Shown: positions 22,335-34,904 of the stretch, one piece after another
Position numbering within the stretch: position 1 is the first letter of the stretch
How the letters are laid out: each line of letters opens with the position of its first letter
Source of the DNA: Limnephilus marmoratus
Lineage: Eukaryota; Arthropoda; Insecta; Trichoptera; Limnephilidae
Assembly (NCBI GenBank): GCA_917880885.1
Contig: OU862919.1
Coordinates: 48,211,058-48,275,057, forward strand
Reading direction: 5' to 3'
Length of the DNA: 64,000 nucleotides
Notes under the pieces: model-generated
Told to the model about the DNA's origin: nothing
Seen by the model: only the letters and a program-made list of their open reading frames with translations
Databases searched by the model: none
Made by a program: the position numbers and the translations under genes

Positions 22335-22680
22335 TATTTGTCATCTTTGGGGATGCTGCGTCGTGGGTCTTTTTAGGGAAACGAGGGACAGTAAAGTAAG
22401 AATCTGGGGGTCAATGTATCCAGGAGTGACGCACGTATGAATCGAGGGATTCTGGCTGGAGAGGTCAAAAGACCAGTGTCTCCCGATCCGGCCCACGCAG
22501 CAGGTGGGCAGACCCATTGGCCACCACGACCTTGACAAACCCCACCACATGAACCCGGCACCCATGCTAAGTCATCAAACGTAACGAACCACTTGGGGTG
22601 TTCTACGGCAGAGGTGTTGGTTATCCAATAAATGGTTCCTGGGGGCGGCGGTACCCATACCCGCCTCCAGACTGTCATGA
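22335..22680 (-). repeat. Repeat A, copy 2
   Basis: Minus-strand copy with the CCCGGGTTCAT-like block, the CTACGTTTGATGACTTAGCA block and the conserved leader TTATTGGATAACCAACACC. The 3' hairpin is mostly lost. Several short frames here are repeat sequence, not genes. Confidence 0.65.
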
Positions 22681-22689
22681 AAAAGTTGT

Positions 22690-23685
22690 CATTTTTATTG
22701 AACTTTTTACAGGTGGACGTGGCGTGTGGTTAGAATTTGAGTAATTAAATCATATAAAAATGTATTTATTCCCTTTACACACGAGTAGTTACTCTCTCGT
22801 AAAGGTTATATATGATATACATATATATGTTTATACTGTTTCTAATCAATGTTGCATGATAGTATTTAATGATTTGAGTTTAATCCGATTGTAACCTGAA
22901 AATGTAATTACATAAATGTATTTACTCGTGATTATATTACATGTACTTATATGTATATAAAAACTAATAAAAAAATAAAAAAAAATAAAAAATTTAATTC
23001 CTATTAGTGTAAAAACGAAAATGTTTCTATGAAAAGCGTTTTGTCTACTTTCCGTCCATTAAAATAGAATAAATAACATTTTTTATGTTACAGAATGGGT
23101 GATACTCTCAGTTTCACCTTGGCAGGAAGTCATCCTTCAAAATCAAAGATTACTGGTCATGTTTAATTAATAGTTTTTTCTTGTTTTAAATCCTCGTTTC
23201 TTTTATTCCGAGAGTGGCGATTTCATGTAATAAGTACTTCTATCAAAGAATACGTTGTGAAGTATTTAGGTACCTACCTACGTCATATAAACAGAGCTGG
23301 AGCGAGGCATTTTGGCGACTGGAGCATCTATTCGAAAATGCGCGCTTTCAAATAATTATAGATTTTCAAATGGAGGGGTAAAACGAAAAACTACTGTCTA
23401 TGATCCCTTCGACACCGGTGTACTCATACATCCGAGACATATGCCAAACGCATGCCCAATATGTCATGTATAACGGAACGGTTTTACCAGTAGCGCTAGG
23501 AATCAATAGCCTTTTTTGTTTCTCTCCTACAGCGTGAGTCTTTGTCAAGACTAACGTGGACCTTCTCGAAAAGATTTTTCACATAGCATCTCTAAAATGA
23601 TATCAATTGGAACAAAATTACACAGAAATTAATTTCATGTACCAATAAAACCTTCTTGTAATCACTTGCCAGAATTTGACGTAGA
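22690..23685. other. AT-rich DNA, nothing recognised
   Basis: Includes low-complexity A/T tracts at about 22960-22995. No supportable gene. Confidence 0.5.
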
Positions 23686-23689
23686 CGGA

Positions 23690-24185
23690 TTTACACATGG
23701 AGAGAATCACACACATGAAATAGACATGGAAGGCATGGAAGAAATTGCACTTGGAAATAATTACACACAGTTGGAATAACACATGAAGAGAATTACACAC
23801 AGATGGAATTACACATTGAGAGAATTACACATAGATTGAATTGCTCATGGAGATAATTAAACAAAAAGGAATAACACACGGAGAGAATTACACATAGACG
23901 GAATTACACATGGACGTAATAATACGTGGCAAGATTTACACACGGACAGAAATACATATTGAGAGAATTACACATGGCCGGAATTACACATGGCCGGAAT
24001 TACACGCGGAGGGAATTATATAAGGATGGAAATGCATATTGAGAGAATTACACAAAGACGGAATTACACGTGTAGTGAATTAGACACGGACGGTATTACA
24101 CTTAGAGAGAATTACATACGAACGGAATTAAACATGCAGATAATTACCCATGGACAGAATTACTCATGGAGAGAATTACATACAA
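23690..24185. repeat. Minisatellite, about 15-16-bp units built on GGAATTACACATGGA
   Basis: About 500 bp of diverged tandem units alternating between GGAATTACACATGGA and GAGAATTACACACGGA types, giving a higher-order unit near 31 bp. Short open frames inside arise from the repeat and are not genes. Confidence 0.85.
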
Positions 24186-24189
24186 AAAA

Positions 24190-25165
24190 AAACTTTTTTT
24201 CAATATGATTAAACTTTAGAGATAAATCAAATATTTGATATAAAAAACAAAAGTTGAGTTAGGTTGTTTTGACTTCTGTAATGCCTTCGTTGTGAAATTC
24301 ACGCCTGTGCAATCTCGACGTGTAACTCTCAAATTGACTCCTAAAGAAACCTCTAGACATGCTGTGTGAGAGATGGTAATATTTATAATTGGTGACCAAT
24401 TATTATCAAACTTCCACTTTATTTTCATTTTGTGAGCCTTCAAGTATCTCGCCTGAGGTTAGTGTTCCGAGTTCCGACTGCCTTACCCTTGTCCGGGCCT
24501 AGCAATAAACTCGTGAGAAAGGCTCTATTGTTAGAATGCAATCTTGCCTTCTGTCTGCGCCGACAGAATTGAATCTTTCGACTAAAAATAACTTGTCTGA
24601 AGGTCACTAGGTGGTGTTACGCTTAGGCTGTTATGTAAAATGCACACAATTAGCTGATATAACTCACTGTAAGTAGGTGAAATATTTAATTTCTGCAGTA
24701 TTAATCCTTTAAGTCGACTGCAGTGAAACAATCTACTAATTTAATGACGAGATCGAGGTAGACAGGTTTAGTTTAATACTTGACTTCAAATAGTTTGCGT
24801 AATCCTCGTCATAAAATATATTATTTACGAGTTGCATTTAATAATAAATAATAAGGAATTGCCTAGATGTAGGGTTGTTCAAATTTGAACGATTCCTTTT
24901 CATATGAATCGTTGAAATACTCGGATGCAATCGAACTTACTGATTAAAATTACAGAAAGATGGTTGATATGGCGGCGATGGTGGTGGTATCATTTAGTTA
25001 CTTGCAAACAACGTAAACTAAAATACCCAATAAAATTAAATAAAAATTTAATTGTAAAAAATACATTAAATCTCGTTTTTTATGAATAAATGTGTGTAAC
25101 AGGTGCTTGATATGAATCGAAGTCAAAGATTCAATTATAAATTCACGAGACCTGATAGTTGATCC
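24190..25165. other. AT-rich DNA, nothing recognised
   Basis: No frame, RNA gene or repeat structure that I can support. Confidence 0.5.
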
Positions 25166-25169
25166 GTCA

Positions 25170-27460
25170 ACAAATTGACTCCCCGAAATGCTAATTTTTA
25201 CTATAAAATTACAATTTTTTGTGCATTATTTATCAATTTCAAAGGTAAAATACCCTCAATAATAATTTGGTATGAATATCAAACGAATTTATATACAGTG
25301 TCGATTTTTTGTACTTATGCGCTTGTATATGTCGGCGGCCAATCGTAAAATCAGACAGATCACAATGCACCTAGCCACATCGCGAAGTGCCTGGCGGCAG
25401 ATCGTGAAGCCGCCGCTATCCGAACTTCTACCGATTTCTTACATATCTCCCTTAAGACGACAATAAATCCTAAAATGTATTAGAATCTTAAAGATGTACT
25501 TAAAGAAGCGTTGTATACAAATTGCGACTCGCGACCCGTCTATTGGACGGACCTTCTGTCGAATTTGCGGTTTCAAGGAAAAGAAGAAGAATAAAAATAA
25601 TATGAGAATCTTAACGACGTAAGTGAAGAAAGCGTGGAAACAAATAAACGCCGCGGCGCGACGTATTTATTGTACGAGCGTACGGTCGAATTCACCCTAG
25701 CAGGCCTGGAGATTCGACCTTTCTGCCGCGTTCATTTTAATTAATTCTGAAGAACGTGTTACAAATATTTAAAATGTGTCTCCATGTTGTCCTCCCGAAG
25801 TTATTAATTCATCGTCTAGAAAAATAAAATCAGGTGCTTACCGCTAACTTTATAGTTGAAAAGCGGGATATAAAGTTTTAAAACTGTTGTACGTAAAATA
25901 TATTAGTGGTAAGGTACTGTTTTTATTAATCTAAAATATAAATAACTCGCATTCCTTGTGCGGCATGGAAGTAAAAAAAAAGTTATTATAGTTACGAATT
26001 CGCCGGAAATGTGGGTTTTGAGCCAACAAAAATTATTAAAGTTGGGTACCGCCTTTCTCTTAAAAAAATATATGTTATTTTTAAAGATAATATCTAGACG
26101 AGTTCCACGCCGAAACGCAAATTATATGAAATTCCCTCGATAGAAAAAAATCGCAAAGTGTACCCCAAAAATTATTATAAACACGTTCATTTCGATTATT
26201 TTACAAGTTATAGTTGTGAAAAAATTCACAGTGTTTCTTTAAATGATACTTAAAACGCCTTCCATGAGATTTTTGCTCTATTTTAAACGAGTCCTGTTTT
26301 ATTAAACATTTTAACAATTTTCGCTTCAATTTTATCATTTAAAATATTAGCGCGCTCTGTCCAACATTCGTAATTACATATCTCTCCATCTTCTTTTTTT
26401 TGAGCGGTGTGCGGCGCCTGAAGTGCCTGAGGCGCATCATGATTTGCCTAATTTTACAAACGGCCTGCGACATACACACATATGGATAACTTGACGCTTT
26501 TGAATGAAAATATGTTTTTTGCTTTGTTATTCGGCGGTACATCCTCTCTGCACATCCCTTCGGGGTCACTTAGTTATATTTTGTTTAATTAGGTGTACCG
26601 TATTTTTTCTAAACCGACTGCATATTGTATATAAGTATGCCGGGGGGCCAATTGTCGGCGGATCAACTGTCATGGAATCATAATTTACACAGAATCAAGT
26701 TAATCGGGGATATCACACAACGTTTTGCAAACAATTTGGTGGGCGGGTATGGGTACCGCCTCCCCAGGAACCATTTATTGGATAACCAATAACTTTGCCA
26801 TAAGTCACGCTAGGTGGTTCGCTACGTTTAATGGCTTAGCAGAGGTGCCCGGGTTCATGGGGTGAGGTTTGTTTAGATCTTGGTGGTGGATGCGTTTACC
26901 CACCTAATTATGATAAAGAATGGTTAAGGCAGACTTGTTGACATCGCCAGTCGGACTCTATCGACCCATCGTCTTAACCGCAATAGGAGGGATGGATTCT
27001 TACGTCCTTCACTCCTGGATATACTGACTCCCAGATTCTTACCCACTCCTCATACCTTTTACATATTAAAGCGCCGCAACCGGGCTCAAAAAGAAGAAAA
27101 TGGAGAGATATGAAATTACGAAAGTTAGAAGAGCGCGCTAGTATTTAAAGCGACAAAATCGATGCGAAAGTTGTGAAAATGTTTAATAAAACACGACTCG
27201 TTTAAAATAGAGCAAAAATCTCGCGAGGGTTGTCTAAAACAGCATTTAAAGAAACACTGTGATTTTTTTCATATTTATAACTTGTAAAATAACTGAAACA
27301 AACGTGTTTATAATAAGTTTTGGAGCATACTTTGCGATTTTTTTCTATCGAGGGAATTTTATATAATTTGCGTTTCGGCGCGGGGAATGTTTAGATATTA
27401 TCTTCAAGAATAACATGTATTTTTTAAGAGCTTTAAAATTTAACGTGTTTAAGGGAGATA
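25170..27460. repeat. Complex of inverted repeats, interrupted by repeat A
   Basis: Bases 26040-26400 and 27095-27460 are inverted copies (for example ACACTGTGATTTTTT, GTTTAAAATAGAGCAAAAATC and GAGCGCGCTA on the right arm). Bases 25262-25470 and 26400-26640 are likewise inverted to each other (TGTATATGTCGGCGGCC against CGGCCTGCGACATACACA). The pattern fits two overlapping long-TIR elements. Related arms occur at 52725-53090 and 53640-53945. Frames here are repeat sequence. Confidence 0.55.
26738..27065 (+). repeat. Repeat A, copy 3
   Basis: Carries the leader TATGGGTACCGCCTCC and TTATTGGATAACCAATA, then the GTGCCCGGGTTCATGG and GTGAGGTTTGTTTAG blocks and the ACTCCTGGATATACTGAC block. The 3' hairpin is missing. 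It interrupts the inverted-repeat complex. Confidence 0.7.
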
Positions 27461-27499
27461 CGTAAGAAATCGGTGGAAATTCGGGTAGCGGCGACTATT

Positions 27500-27876
27500 A
27501 AGTCTTGTGTGTATTAACACACAATACTTGAATGAGGTAATAATACTTAAGGCGATCTAATAGTTCAGGAAAAAATCGAAATCGTAATTCACGCCCTTTA
27601 TGGGAGGAGTTTAAAAATACTTGAGAAAAAGCTTTTGGAAAGGTTGGAAAAGGTATTTGAGAATTTTTTTTACGGGTTGATTTCGTAAAGGCCTGTAAAA
27701 AATATTAATTCATTTTTTACGCATTGTTTATTGTAAGAAAACGGAAATTTAAAATTGATTTCACGAAACTAAGCGACGCGGAGTCACACAACTGTCTAGC
27801 GCTCCGGTCGGGACGTGACTGATACGAAATAGGTGTGCCCAGTGCATGGTTCTTGTGCCCATGCCATAAGCGTCAC
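27500..27876. other. AT-rich DNA, nothing recognised
   Basis: No gene or repeat that I can support. Confidence 0.5.
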
Positions 27877-27880
27877 TTAA

Positions 27881-28077
27881 CCTGTCAAAGGCCAGGGTTT
27901 TTTACCTTACCTTTTTTAAATTACCTTAAGAACAAGAATGGAGGAAGCTATTTTAAGCTTTATTTTATGTTATATATTAATGGAATAAAATTTAAAATCT
28001 CATCCAAATTATTTGAATTAATATTCATTTTTGAAATTCGATTCTCGCGCGCCGGCGCGTTCCTGGCAAATGACAGG
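27881..28077. mobile_element. Small TTAA-flanked MITE
   Basis: TTAA at 27877-27880 and 28078-28081 bracket a 197-bp element. Its ends CCTGTCAAAGGCCAGG and (inward) CCTGTCATTTGCCAGG are inverted repeats with three mismatches. The target duplication points to the piggyBac type. It does not share ends with the 711-bp MITE family. Confidence 0.65.
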
Positions 28078-28339
28078 TTAAAGAATCCAAATTCGTAGAG
28101 TGCGGGCCGTATTGATTGATGTCAAAAATTACAACGAGAAAATGTATATTTTATTTTATTTTGTGAAGTAAATAAATTGTGGGCGTAAATATAATTTTTT
28201 TGCGATTATTATAAAATAAACTAAATTTGACACATTATACAATAAAACCAAATCCGAAAAGGGGTTTATAAATAGGAGAGTTTGGACTTGAAAGTGTTTT
28301 TTATAGACCTTATACTTTATTTTTTTATAGGCCTATTAA

Positions 28340-28760
28340 AAGCAGGGCCGCCGAGAGGGCACGTTGGCCAAGTCTGAAACTAGGGGCCCGGGCCTAAGGG
28401 GGGCCCGGGACGGGCTCACGGGCCCGAGATTTTTTACTTATAAAAGCCAATGACACCCGGAGCGGACGCGGGCTGGGCCCGCATGCTCCGTAGGCCCAGC
28501 TGTCAAGAACGCCATCGTGCCGGCCGGCTCGCTGGCTGTGTGGCAACTTTTTAAATATTTCCATTAAATAATTATGTTAAATTCGAATGATTGGTATAAT
28601 GGTATAAGATACTAGAAAATAAGAAAAGGTAATGAAATAGTATTCCTAGCAGTAGCAGGTTAGCATGACACTTTTAATTGTTTTCTCCCCCCCCCCCCCC
28701 CGTAAGTGTTGGTGGAAGGGGGCCCGGTATAGTCTACAAGACTTGGGGCCCAGATTGGCT
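28340..28760. repeat. GC-rich island with GGGCCC clusters and a C tract
   Basis: A sharp local rise in GC in otherwise AT-rich DNA. It starts CAGGGCCGCCGAGAGGGC, a style of end common in hAT-type elements, and has repeated GGGGCCC/GGGCCCGG motifs and about 15 C at 28687-28701. The right end is not clear, so element status is only suspected. Confidence 0.35.
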
Positions 28761-28794
28761 ATAAAAAAATTATAAAAAATGACCGATATTTTAA

Positions 28795-29495
28795 GAGCGT
28801 TTAACCAGCCAGCGGACGAAAATCCACATTTCGTCGAAAGTTGTTCTTACGATCGTGCAGGGCGGTTACAATGAGAAAGATTAATTATTCTCCGTACCAG
28901 CTTTTTAAAATTATAACGCAATATCGAATTTATTTCAATCCAAATTAGCTTTAATTTATACCTTCATCCAAAAATGCTGAAAGGCGTGATGATAAAACTA
29001 TTAAAATAATGTACTTTTTGAAAATAATGTATTTATCATTTTTCAATAATGTCTAAATTTAATAAAAATGTTAAAAAAATCTGAAATATATTAGTTTGTA
29101 AGTGCGCAAATAAATACACAAATGGACCAATTTGCGTCAAGAAACACATGTACGTACATATTTTTTAATGATTTTATTGAAACTAAAATTAAAATTCTAA
29201 AACATGCGTTTGCTAGATAATATATTGATTTATTTTACTGCATGATTATATTATTTGAAATGGGTGTTGTATAATACAAAATCTTTTTTGAAAATTTAAT
29301 AAATCTCCCAACGACCTATGGAATAACCTTATTATACTAAAAATTAAAAAAATTTCTCAGAATTTATTACATGTGAATGCTAGATAAAAGAACAATCTTT
29401 CGAAATCCATTTATAATTTTGTGTGGAAAAGAATCAATACGTCTAAAATCTTTTTTGAAAATGACGTCTTTCCGGTTTTCTCTGGTAATGCCCTC
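28795..29495. mobile_element. TTAA-flanked MITE (piggyBac-type), copy 2, reversed
   Basis: A 701-bp reversed copy of 8364-9074, between TTAA at 28791-28794 and 29496-29499. Similarity runs end to end with scattered changes, so the two copies are independent insertions with intact ends. Confidence 0.8.
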
Positions 29496-29499
29496 TTAA

Positions 29500-30104
29500 G
29501 GGCCAAGGTGTGTTCTACACGCAGTATTTATTTGAAGAATCTATAATACTTTTAAACCATCAAATTTTCCAAACAAAAACATTTGATTTTGTACGATTTT
29601 ACATTATTTAGTATGGCTTCATCTTAATAGTTTTTATTTTATTTATTTATGAATCATAACCATTTTTTAAGGAAGGAAGTTGTTATAAAAACATCTTTAG
29701 AAAATTAAAATACAAATACGAAAACATAAATAAGTGCATTCACATCCATAACCTTACTCTTTTGGGTCAATAATCCCTAAAAACCCGAAGTATATTTTGC
29801 AACCACATATTTATTAATTTAATATTGAATAATTTGCAAAGATTATCGGAAGGTAAGGTCGCCAATATTAATCATAAGGAAGTAAAACATATTATCTTCC
29901 AAACCGCAAAATATGTTAATGGATTTAAGACATAGGATTTTCCCGTGAAAACCCACAATAACGATACGGCAGAATTATATAATTCTATGAAACGACATTC
30001 TCTAATAAAAGCTATTAATTGATAGCAATTAATATACCTAATGTTAGCGGAAATTCCTTCCAAGAACCGCGACACAGTAATAATGGATTCATTATATTAA
30101 TATT
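29500..30104. other. AT-rich DNA, nothing recognised
   Basis: No gene or repeat structure that I can support. Confidence 0.5.
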
Positions 30105-31025
30105 CTAGCTGATCCCCGGCGCGCGTTGCAACGCCATTCAAAGAAATACATTGATTCTCCCTGCATGTCCTTTCCCGTGCGTTCCCGTTCCCTTCCACCT
30201 TCCCCGCCTTCCTCCCTCCCAAGTCTCTACCCTCTCCGCGAACCCCACCTCCTCCGTTTCCCTTCCACCTGCCTATCCTCCCTGCCGCTAAAATATATGA
30301 AATACAAACATTTTCATTTAAACAAATTTGATAACACCAGAGCTTACCATTATTTTTTATTTATTTAAACGCCCATAGGGCTTTTACATAGAATGCAGTA
30401 CATTTTTTTTAATTACAGTGAAAAGAATAGGTTTACAAAATACAAGTAACATAATATATATGTAAAAAACAAAATATAGGTTACATAAAATATAAGCGTT
30501 CAAAAAATACAGGAAAATAAAATATAAGAAACAAAATATAGTCCATAAAATATAGGAGTTGACATAAAGTAGGTAATGTTTAAAATTGTTGTTCACATTA
30601 GTTTATGGGGTAGGTAGAAAAGAAATACATAGTTGGCACATATGGCGTTATTGTTTAAGTATTTGTTACCATATTGTTTAAGTATTTGTTACCAAGACTA
30701 TGTAAACGTTGTATTGGAGAATGTAAATCATAGTTCGAATGAGATGTACGTACATAAAATGTCAATGTTTGTCTAGTTTACGTGTAGGTACATGTAGATT
30801 TATTAATTGCAGGAGTTCACAACTGTCGAATTTAGACTTTAATAATTTTAATAAAAAGGTTAGGTCGTTTATTTTTCGTTACATGGAGCCTATAAATATG
30901 TTATTCCGATGTATGAGCTATATTATTGAAAGGTTTCATTAAAATCCATTCAGTAAGTTTAGCGTGAAAGAGTAAAAAACACACATATATCTATACAAAC
31001 TTTCGCGTTTATATTATTAGTAAGA
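30105..31025 (-). mobile_element. Helitron-like element interrupted by a LINE fragment
   Basis: On the minus strand it starts TCTTACTAATAATATAAACG and ends GCCGGGGATCAGCTAG. It is the same family as 34442-34904: same ACTTTCGC start block, same pyrimidine-rich run, same CCAGAGCT block. Bases 30349-30890 interrupt it exactly where the 34442 copy is continuous. The flank after CTAG is A rather than T, probably a later change. Confidence 0.65.
30349..30890 (-). pseudogene. LINE B copy 1: degenerate ORF2 C-terminus and 3' end
   Basis: Minus-strand sequence encodes, with interruptions, RKINDLTFL, KSKFDSCELLQLINL and HSPIQRLHSLGNKYL, the post-reverse-transcriptase tail of a CR1/Jockey-group LINE. 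The 3' end forms a small hairpin (GCCCTATGGGC) followed by an AAAT-type tail. The sister copy is at 42411-42890. There are several stops and no catalytic part. Confidence 0.6.
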
Positions 31026-31460
31026 TTGTATTTTTCCTTTGGAGGGGTTCAGACATACGTTCACTGTTTGTCCCAATTTCGACTATTGACATTTAGTGTG
31101 TAAGAAAGAGGGGCAGAATTATATGTTTAAGAACAAAAGCAAAACAATCAGTGCATTGACATTTGACGTTTTTGAATTTTTTAATTCTCTCACTACTCGA
31201 TGTTATACTTATCACATTATTCCTGCAGCTCTTTCAAAATATGAGAATTCATTCCATACAAAATGAATGAGGAAAAGAAGATCCTTCATAACTTTTTTTT
31301 GTGAATTTTTCCGATGTTTTAATAGCTGTTCTGCTAATCGGGGCGGAGACAAGTCCAAAAAATCAAAATTCATAAAAATCGGTCCAGCTGTTCTCGAGTT
31401 ATAAATGGTGAAACTAACCCTTCTTTGTTTTATATATTAATATAATATGCGGATAACGTG
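31026..31460. repeat. Remnants of the 12690-13475 foldback family and of a Helitron-like sequence
   Basis: 31024-31250 is a reversed, diverged relative of 12960-13180. 31260-31450 (AAAATCGGTCCAGCTGTTC, GAGTTATAAATGGTG) resembles Helitron interiors of arthropods. No frame. Confidence 0.45.
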
Positions 31461-32094
31461 TGGTCACCCCAAGAATTAGTAATCCTCAAATTATATTTTG
31501 GATAATGTCCTACCTGGAGAAAATTATTCTGGTAATAAGATTGGCGTTTATTAGTTATAGTTTATTACAAAAAAGTAACTACCCAATCCACTTACCTTGT
31601 TTTTTGAAAGATGCTCTCAACACTTGAAAACGCTAACAGAATAACAACTTGTTCACGTCAATCAATAGGTAACAATTAACTTTACGAATTCACGACACAA
31701 GCAAGGAAAATTATAAAAAATATCATAAAAATAATTAGAGCTACGATCAAAAATAAAACAACTGAATTTTTGGGAAATCCCCGACCGACCGAGCAATTGA
31801 GCTACGATAAAATAAATAACATTCATTGTTTATGTGAAAAATATTTTTGTGTGGTAATATTCTACCTTCGTAAGTTTTTTACGGTCGGGTGTCACCCCCC
31901 CCCCCCCCATCGGGTGTCACCCCCCCCCCCCCTAGCTACGCCACTGTTACAGGTAAATCATTTTAAAGAGGATTCAATTCATTGTATTTGGACATATCTA
32001 TAGTTTCAAAAGTTTTTAAAGATATTTTGAACTATTATAATTTTGAAACCCCCGCCCGCAGTCCCCTCTTATCCAGCAAATGCCATAAGATAAT
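31461..32094. other. AT-rich DNA with two C tracts
   Basis: At 31888-31932 the phrase TCGGGTGTCACC is repeated, each time ending in about 14 C. No gene. Confidence 0.5.
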
Positions 32095-32345
32095 TTTTTA
32101 TGTGAATACCTCACAAAAGTTCCAGCTGCTCCTTTCTGGAGCAAGTGACACTATGTCATCTCCTGAAGATAGTGCTGGAAAGGAAATGGGGTTGAGGAAG
32201 GTGATGAAGTACTTGGCTATTCAGATCTGGTCACCAAACACGGCTAAAGCCATTTCAAGCAACGTTTCAATTCTGAATGGTGGTCTTACATCAGGACTAT
32301 ACTCAGAGTATCTTCCACTCTGGAATGTGCGGCAAATATACTATA
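32095..32345 (-). repeat. Body of the tRNA-derived SINE, head missing
   Basis: Reversed copy of the SINE body at 18495-18785. It includes CCACACTGG-type, GTGTAAGACCACCATTC-like and GGTGACCAGATCTGAATAGCC blocks. The 132-residue plus-strand frame here is not a gene. Confidence 0.65.
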
Positions 32346-32831
32346 TATTATTTATTTTTAATGAATTAATTATGAAATAACACAAATTAATCAATGTTTT
32401 TGCCCACATTCCAAAAATTATAAGCATATAAATAAATAGCTAGTGACTTACAACTAGTGACTTATAACTGATACATGTTTATGACCAGGACATTCTTAAT
32501 ACACTATACTGTTACATAACTTACACTTCGGGTTAAAACTACTTACAACTTACAACTAACATTGATATTTACATTTACAAATTAATACATAAATACGACC
32601 GATGCCGCGACACTAGAAGATGTGAACTGTAAATCTGATTTTGACAAGAAAAAGACAATTGACTGCGTTTTGAAATATCGATCACCGGAATTGGAGATGG
32701 AAGGAATAAGTCCCTTACCTTTGATGGCTTCCTTCACTGTTTCAGGATCGATCCTGGTACTGGCAGCTTCCCAATAATAACGGCACAACACAAGGTCTCA
32801 AATACCGATACTTTTGGGTTTTTTTTTTTTT

Positions 32832-33168
32832 ACATGAGCTCCACACAGGAGGCCCTGAGGAAAATAATTTCCCTCAGGGCCTATGTCATCTTTGAGGATG
32901 CTGTGTGGAGGGTTTTTTTTTAAGGAAAGGAAGGAGAAGAGAGTTCTGGGAAGGAAAAGGGTTTAAGGGGTGGGTAGGATGGGGATTCAATGTGTCCTGG
33001 TCATCCGCCTCCAAGACCTAGACAAACCTCACCCCATGAACCCGGGCACCCCTGCTAAATCACCAAACGTAGCGAACCACTTGGGGTGACCTATGGCAGA
33101 GGTGTTGGTTATCCAATAAAGGTTCCCGGGGCGGCGATACCCATTCCCGCCTCCCAAATTATGGCATG
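32832..33168 (-). repeat. Repeat A, copy 4, with intact 3' hairpin and A tail
   Basis: On the minus strand it ends GGCCTCCTGTGTGGAGCTCA then an A run (T run at 32819-32831 on the plus strand). A clear hairpin (GGCCCTGAGG against CCTCAGGGCC) lies at about 32850-32882. The orientation of the A tail shows retroposon polarity. Confidence 0.7.
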
Positions 33169-33331
33169 GGTGCATAAAATTAGGAAATTTTGTAATTACG
33201 ATATTTCGAATGCGAGCTGTGACCAATGTCACTTCGATTTTTCAACTGCTCAAGTAGGTAATTTAAAAACTTTGGTGGCAATATTGTTTATCTTTCCATG
33301 TAGGTAGGAAAACATTTTCTTCTTTTCCTTA

Positions 33332-33798
33332 GGCTGGCCTGGCCGCATACACGCGTTTTCCGTATTCGATTTCCTAATGCGGAATTTCGATTTGGAATTC
33401 CGTGAGACTAGCGCAAACGTTCGTTTTTCTTAATTCGGAATGTATACACGTCAGTACAGATAGTGATAGCGTGGTGAACGCACGACGATGGAGAACGACG
33501 ATTTATTAGCGCGGTGCGGGTGCGATACTGAATAGAAATTTCCGAACGTGTGCGCCGGCACAAACAAAATGTATGCAAGCGCTGCGTTCCGCATGACGTC
33601 ATTAGGTTTTTTCCAGTAGGTTTCTCCGAACGCGCCGGCTTGCATTCGAAACGTACGTACGGAATTTGTTCCATTCGAAAAAAAAGCGAACATGTGCGTC
33701 AGTTAATGTATTTTCTACTAATTTCATGCATTCGCATGTCCGAATACGGAAAACGAATTCGGAAATCGAATACGGAAAACGTGTGTATGCGGCCAGCC
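33332..33798. mobile_element. Harbinger-like MITE
   Basis: TTA at 33329-33331 and 33799-33801 flank a 467-bp element. Its ends GGCTGGCC...GCATACACGCG and (inward) GGCTGGCCGCATACACACG continue as inverted repeats into GTTTTCCGTATTCGATTTCC, about 40 bp in all. A 3-bp TTA duplication and GG tips are typical of PIF/Harbinger. The left end has a 5-bp internal duplication. No transposase. Confidence 0.75.
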
Positions 33799-33801
33799 TT
33801 A

Positions 33802-34440
33802 TAGAGACTTTTGAGGAAAGGAGGAAGACAAAGGAATAAATGACTGATGAAGGACTTGGGGATATGGATTTAGTTTTATAAACTGCTTCAGAACCAAACA
33901 ACATTGTTATGATTATTACTCTTGCTGTCATTGGTAAAGTACAAAAAAATTAACTGTAAGAAATATATTATATTTCCTACGTAATCGAAAAGAAAATGAT
34001 GATGTGATAAATCTTTAGTAATTAGTTGATCGTTAACACATTCATTCCTGCAATATTTTATCATTCATTTTATGAGCCAGCTCTAGCAAGGTCGTAAATA
34101 TGTAATTAATGAAACATTATAAAACAATTTAACGTAACCTTTATCATTTCATGGAGAAAACTATATTTAAGGACAAAATATCAAGGAGACAAAAACAATC
34201 GTTAAGTGCTACGAACTCACCTTAGAATAACAAGGTTCACTAACTCTGTTGTGTCCTACGGTCTACAGTTAAATGGCTCTCTCTCTAGGGTTCATTATCT
34301 CATAAGAACTGTAATTTTTGGCTCCTTATGATAGGACAATGCGAGATATTATGATCGCATAGTTGATTAGTCAGACATCTCCAATCGAATTTGAAATGCA
34401 GTTATAGTTATATGAACATAATATTATATATATTAGACGT
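33802..34440. other. AT-rich DNA, nothing recognised
   Basis: No gene or repeat structure that I can support. Confidence 0.5.
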
Positions 34441-34441
34441 A

Positions 34442-34904
34442 CTAGCTGGTTCCAGGCATGCGTTGCTGTCCCATTTAATAAATAAATTGTTTCTCCCTGC
34501 GTGTCCTTTCCCATTCGTCCCGTTCCCCTTCCGCCTCCCCTTCCTCTCCCGCGCCCCCTTCCCCTCTCGCGTTTCCACTCCGATTCCTCCACCTTCCCTC
34601 TCCCCGCTCCACTCCCCCTTCCCCCATCCTGTGAACACCCCCAAGTTCTTCTCCCCCCTCCCGAGTTCCCCTCCCCCCTCCTGGGTTCTCCTGCCCCTTT
34701 CCGCATTCCATACATTCATTCCCAGTACATTCCGTTTTCAAACAGCTCGCGTGCCACCTATTACAATTTTTTATACAAATTTCATAATGCCAGAGCTCGT
34801 AGGTATATGTTATTCTCATATATGGGCTATATTATTGTAAAGTTTTATTAAAATTAATTTAGTAGTTTTTCACACAAACTTTCGCCTTTATAATATTAGT
34901 AAGA
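34442..34904 (-). mobile_element. Complete non-autonomous Helitron-like element
   Basis: 463 bp on the minus strand, from TCTTACTAATATTATAAAGG after an A (34905) to CTGGAACCAGCTAG before a T (34441). This is the exact A/T target and TC...CTAG ends of Helitrons. The interior carries a long purine/pyrimidine-biased run that creates spurious long frames on both strands. It abuts the GA-rich tail of an RTE fragment. Confidence 0.7.

Noticed and set aside
23690..24185. CRISPR-like array
   Set aside because: Adjacent diverged tandem units without spacers; a eukaryotic minisatellite.
34371..34851. Five frames of 100-150 residues rich in Gly/Arg or Pro/Ser
   Set aside because: Composition bias of the Helitron-like unit at 34442-34904, open in all frames and on both strands.
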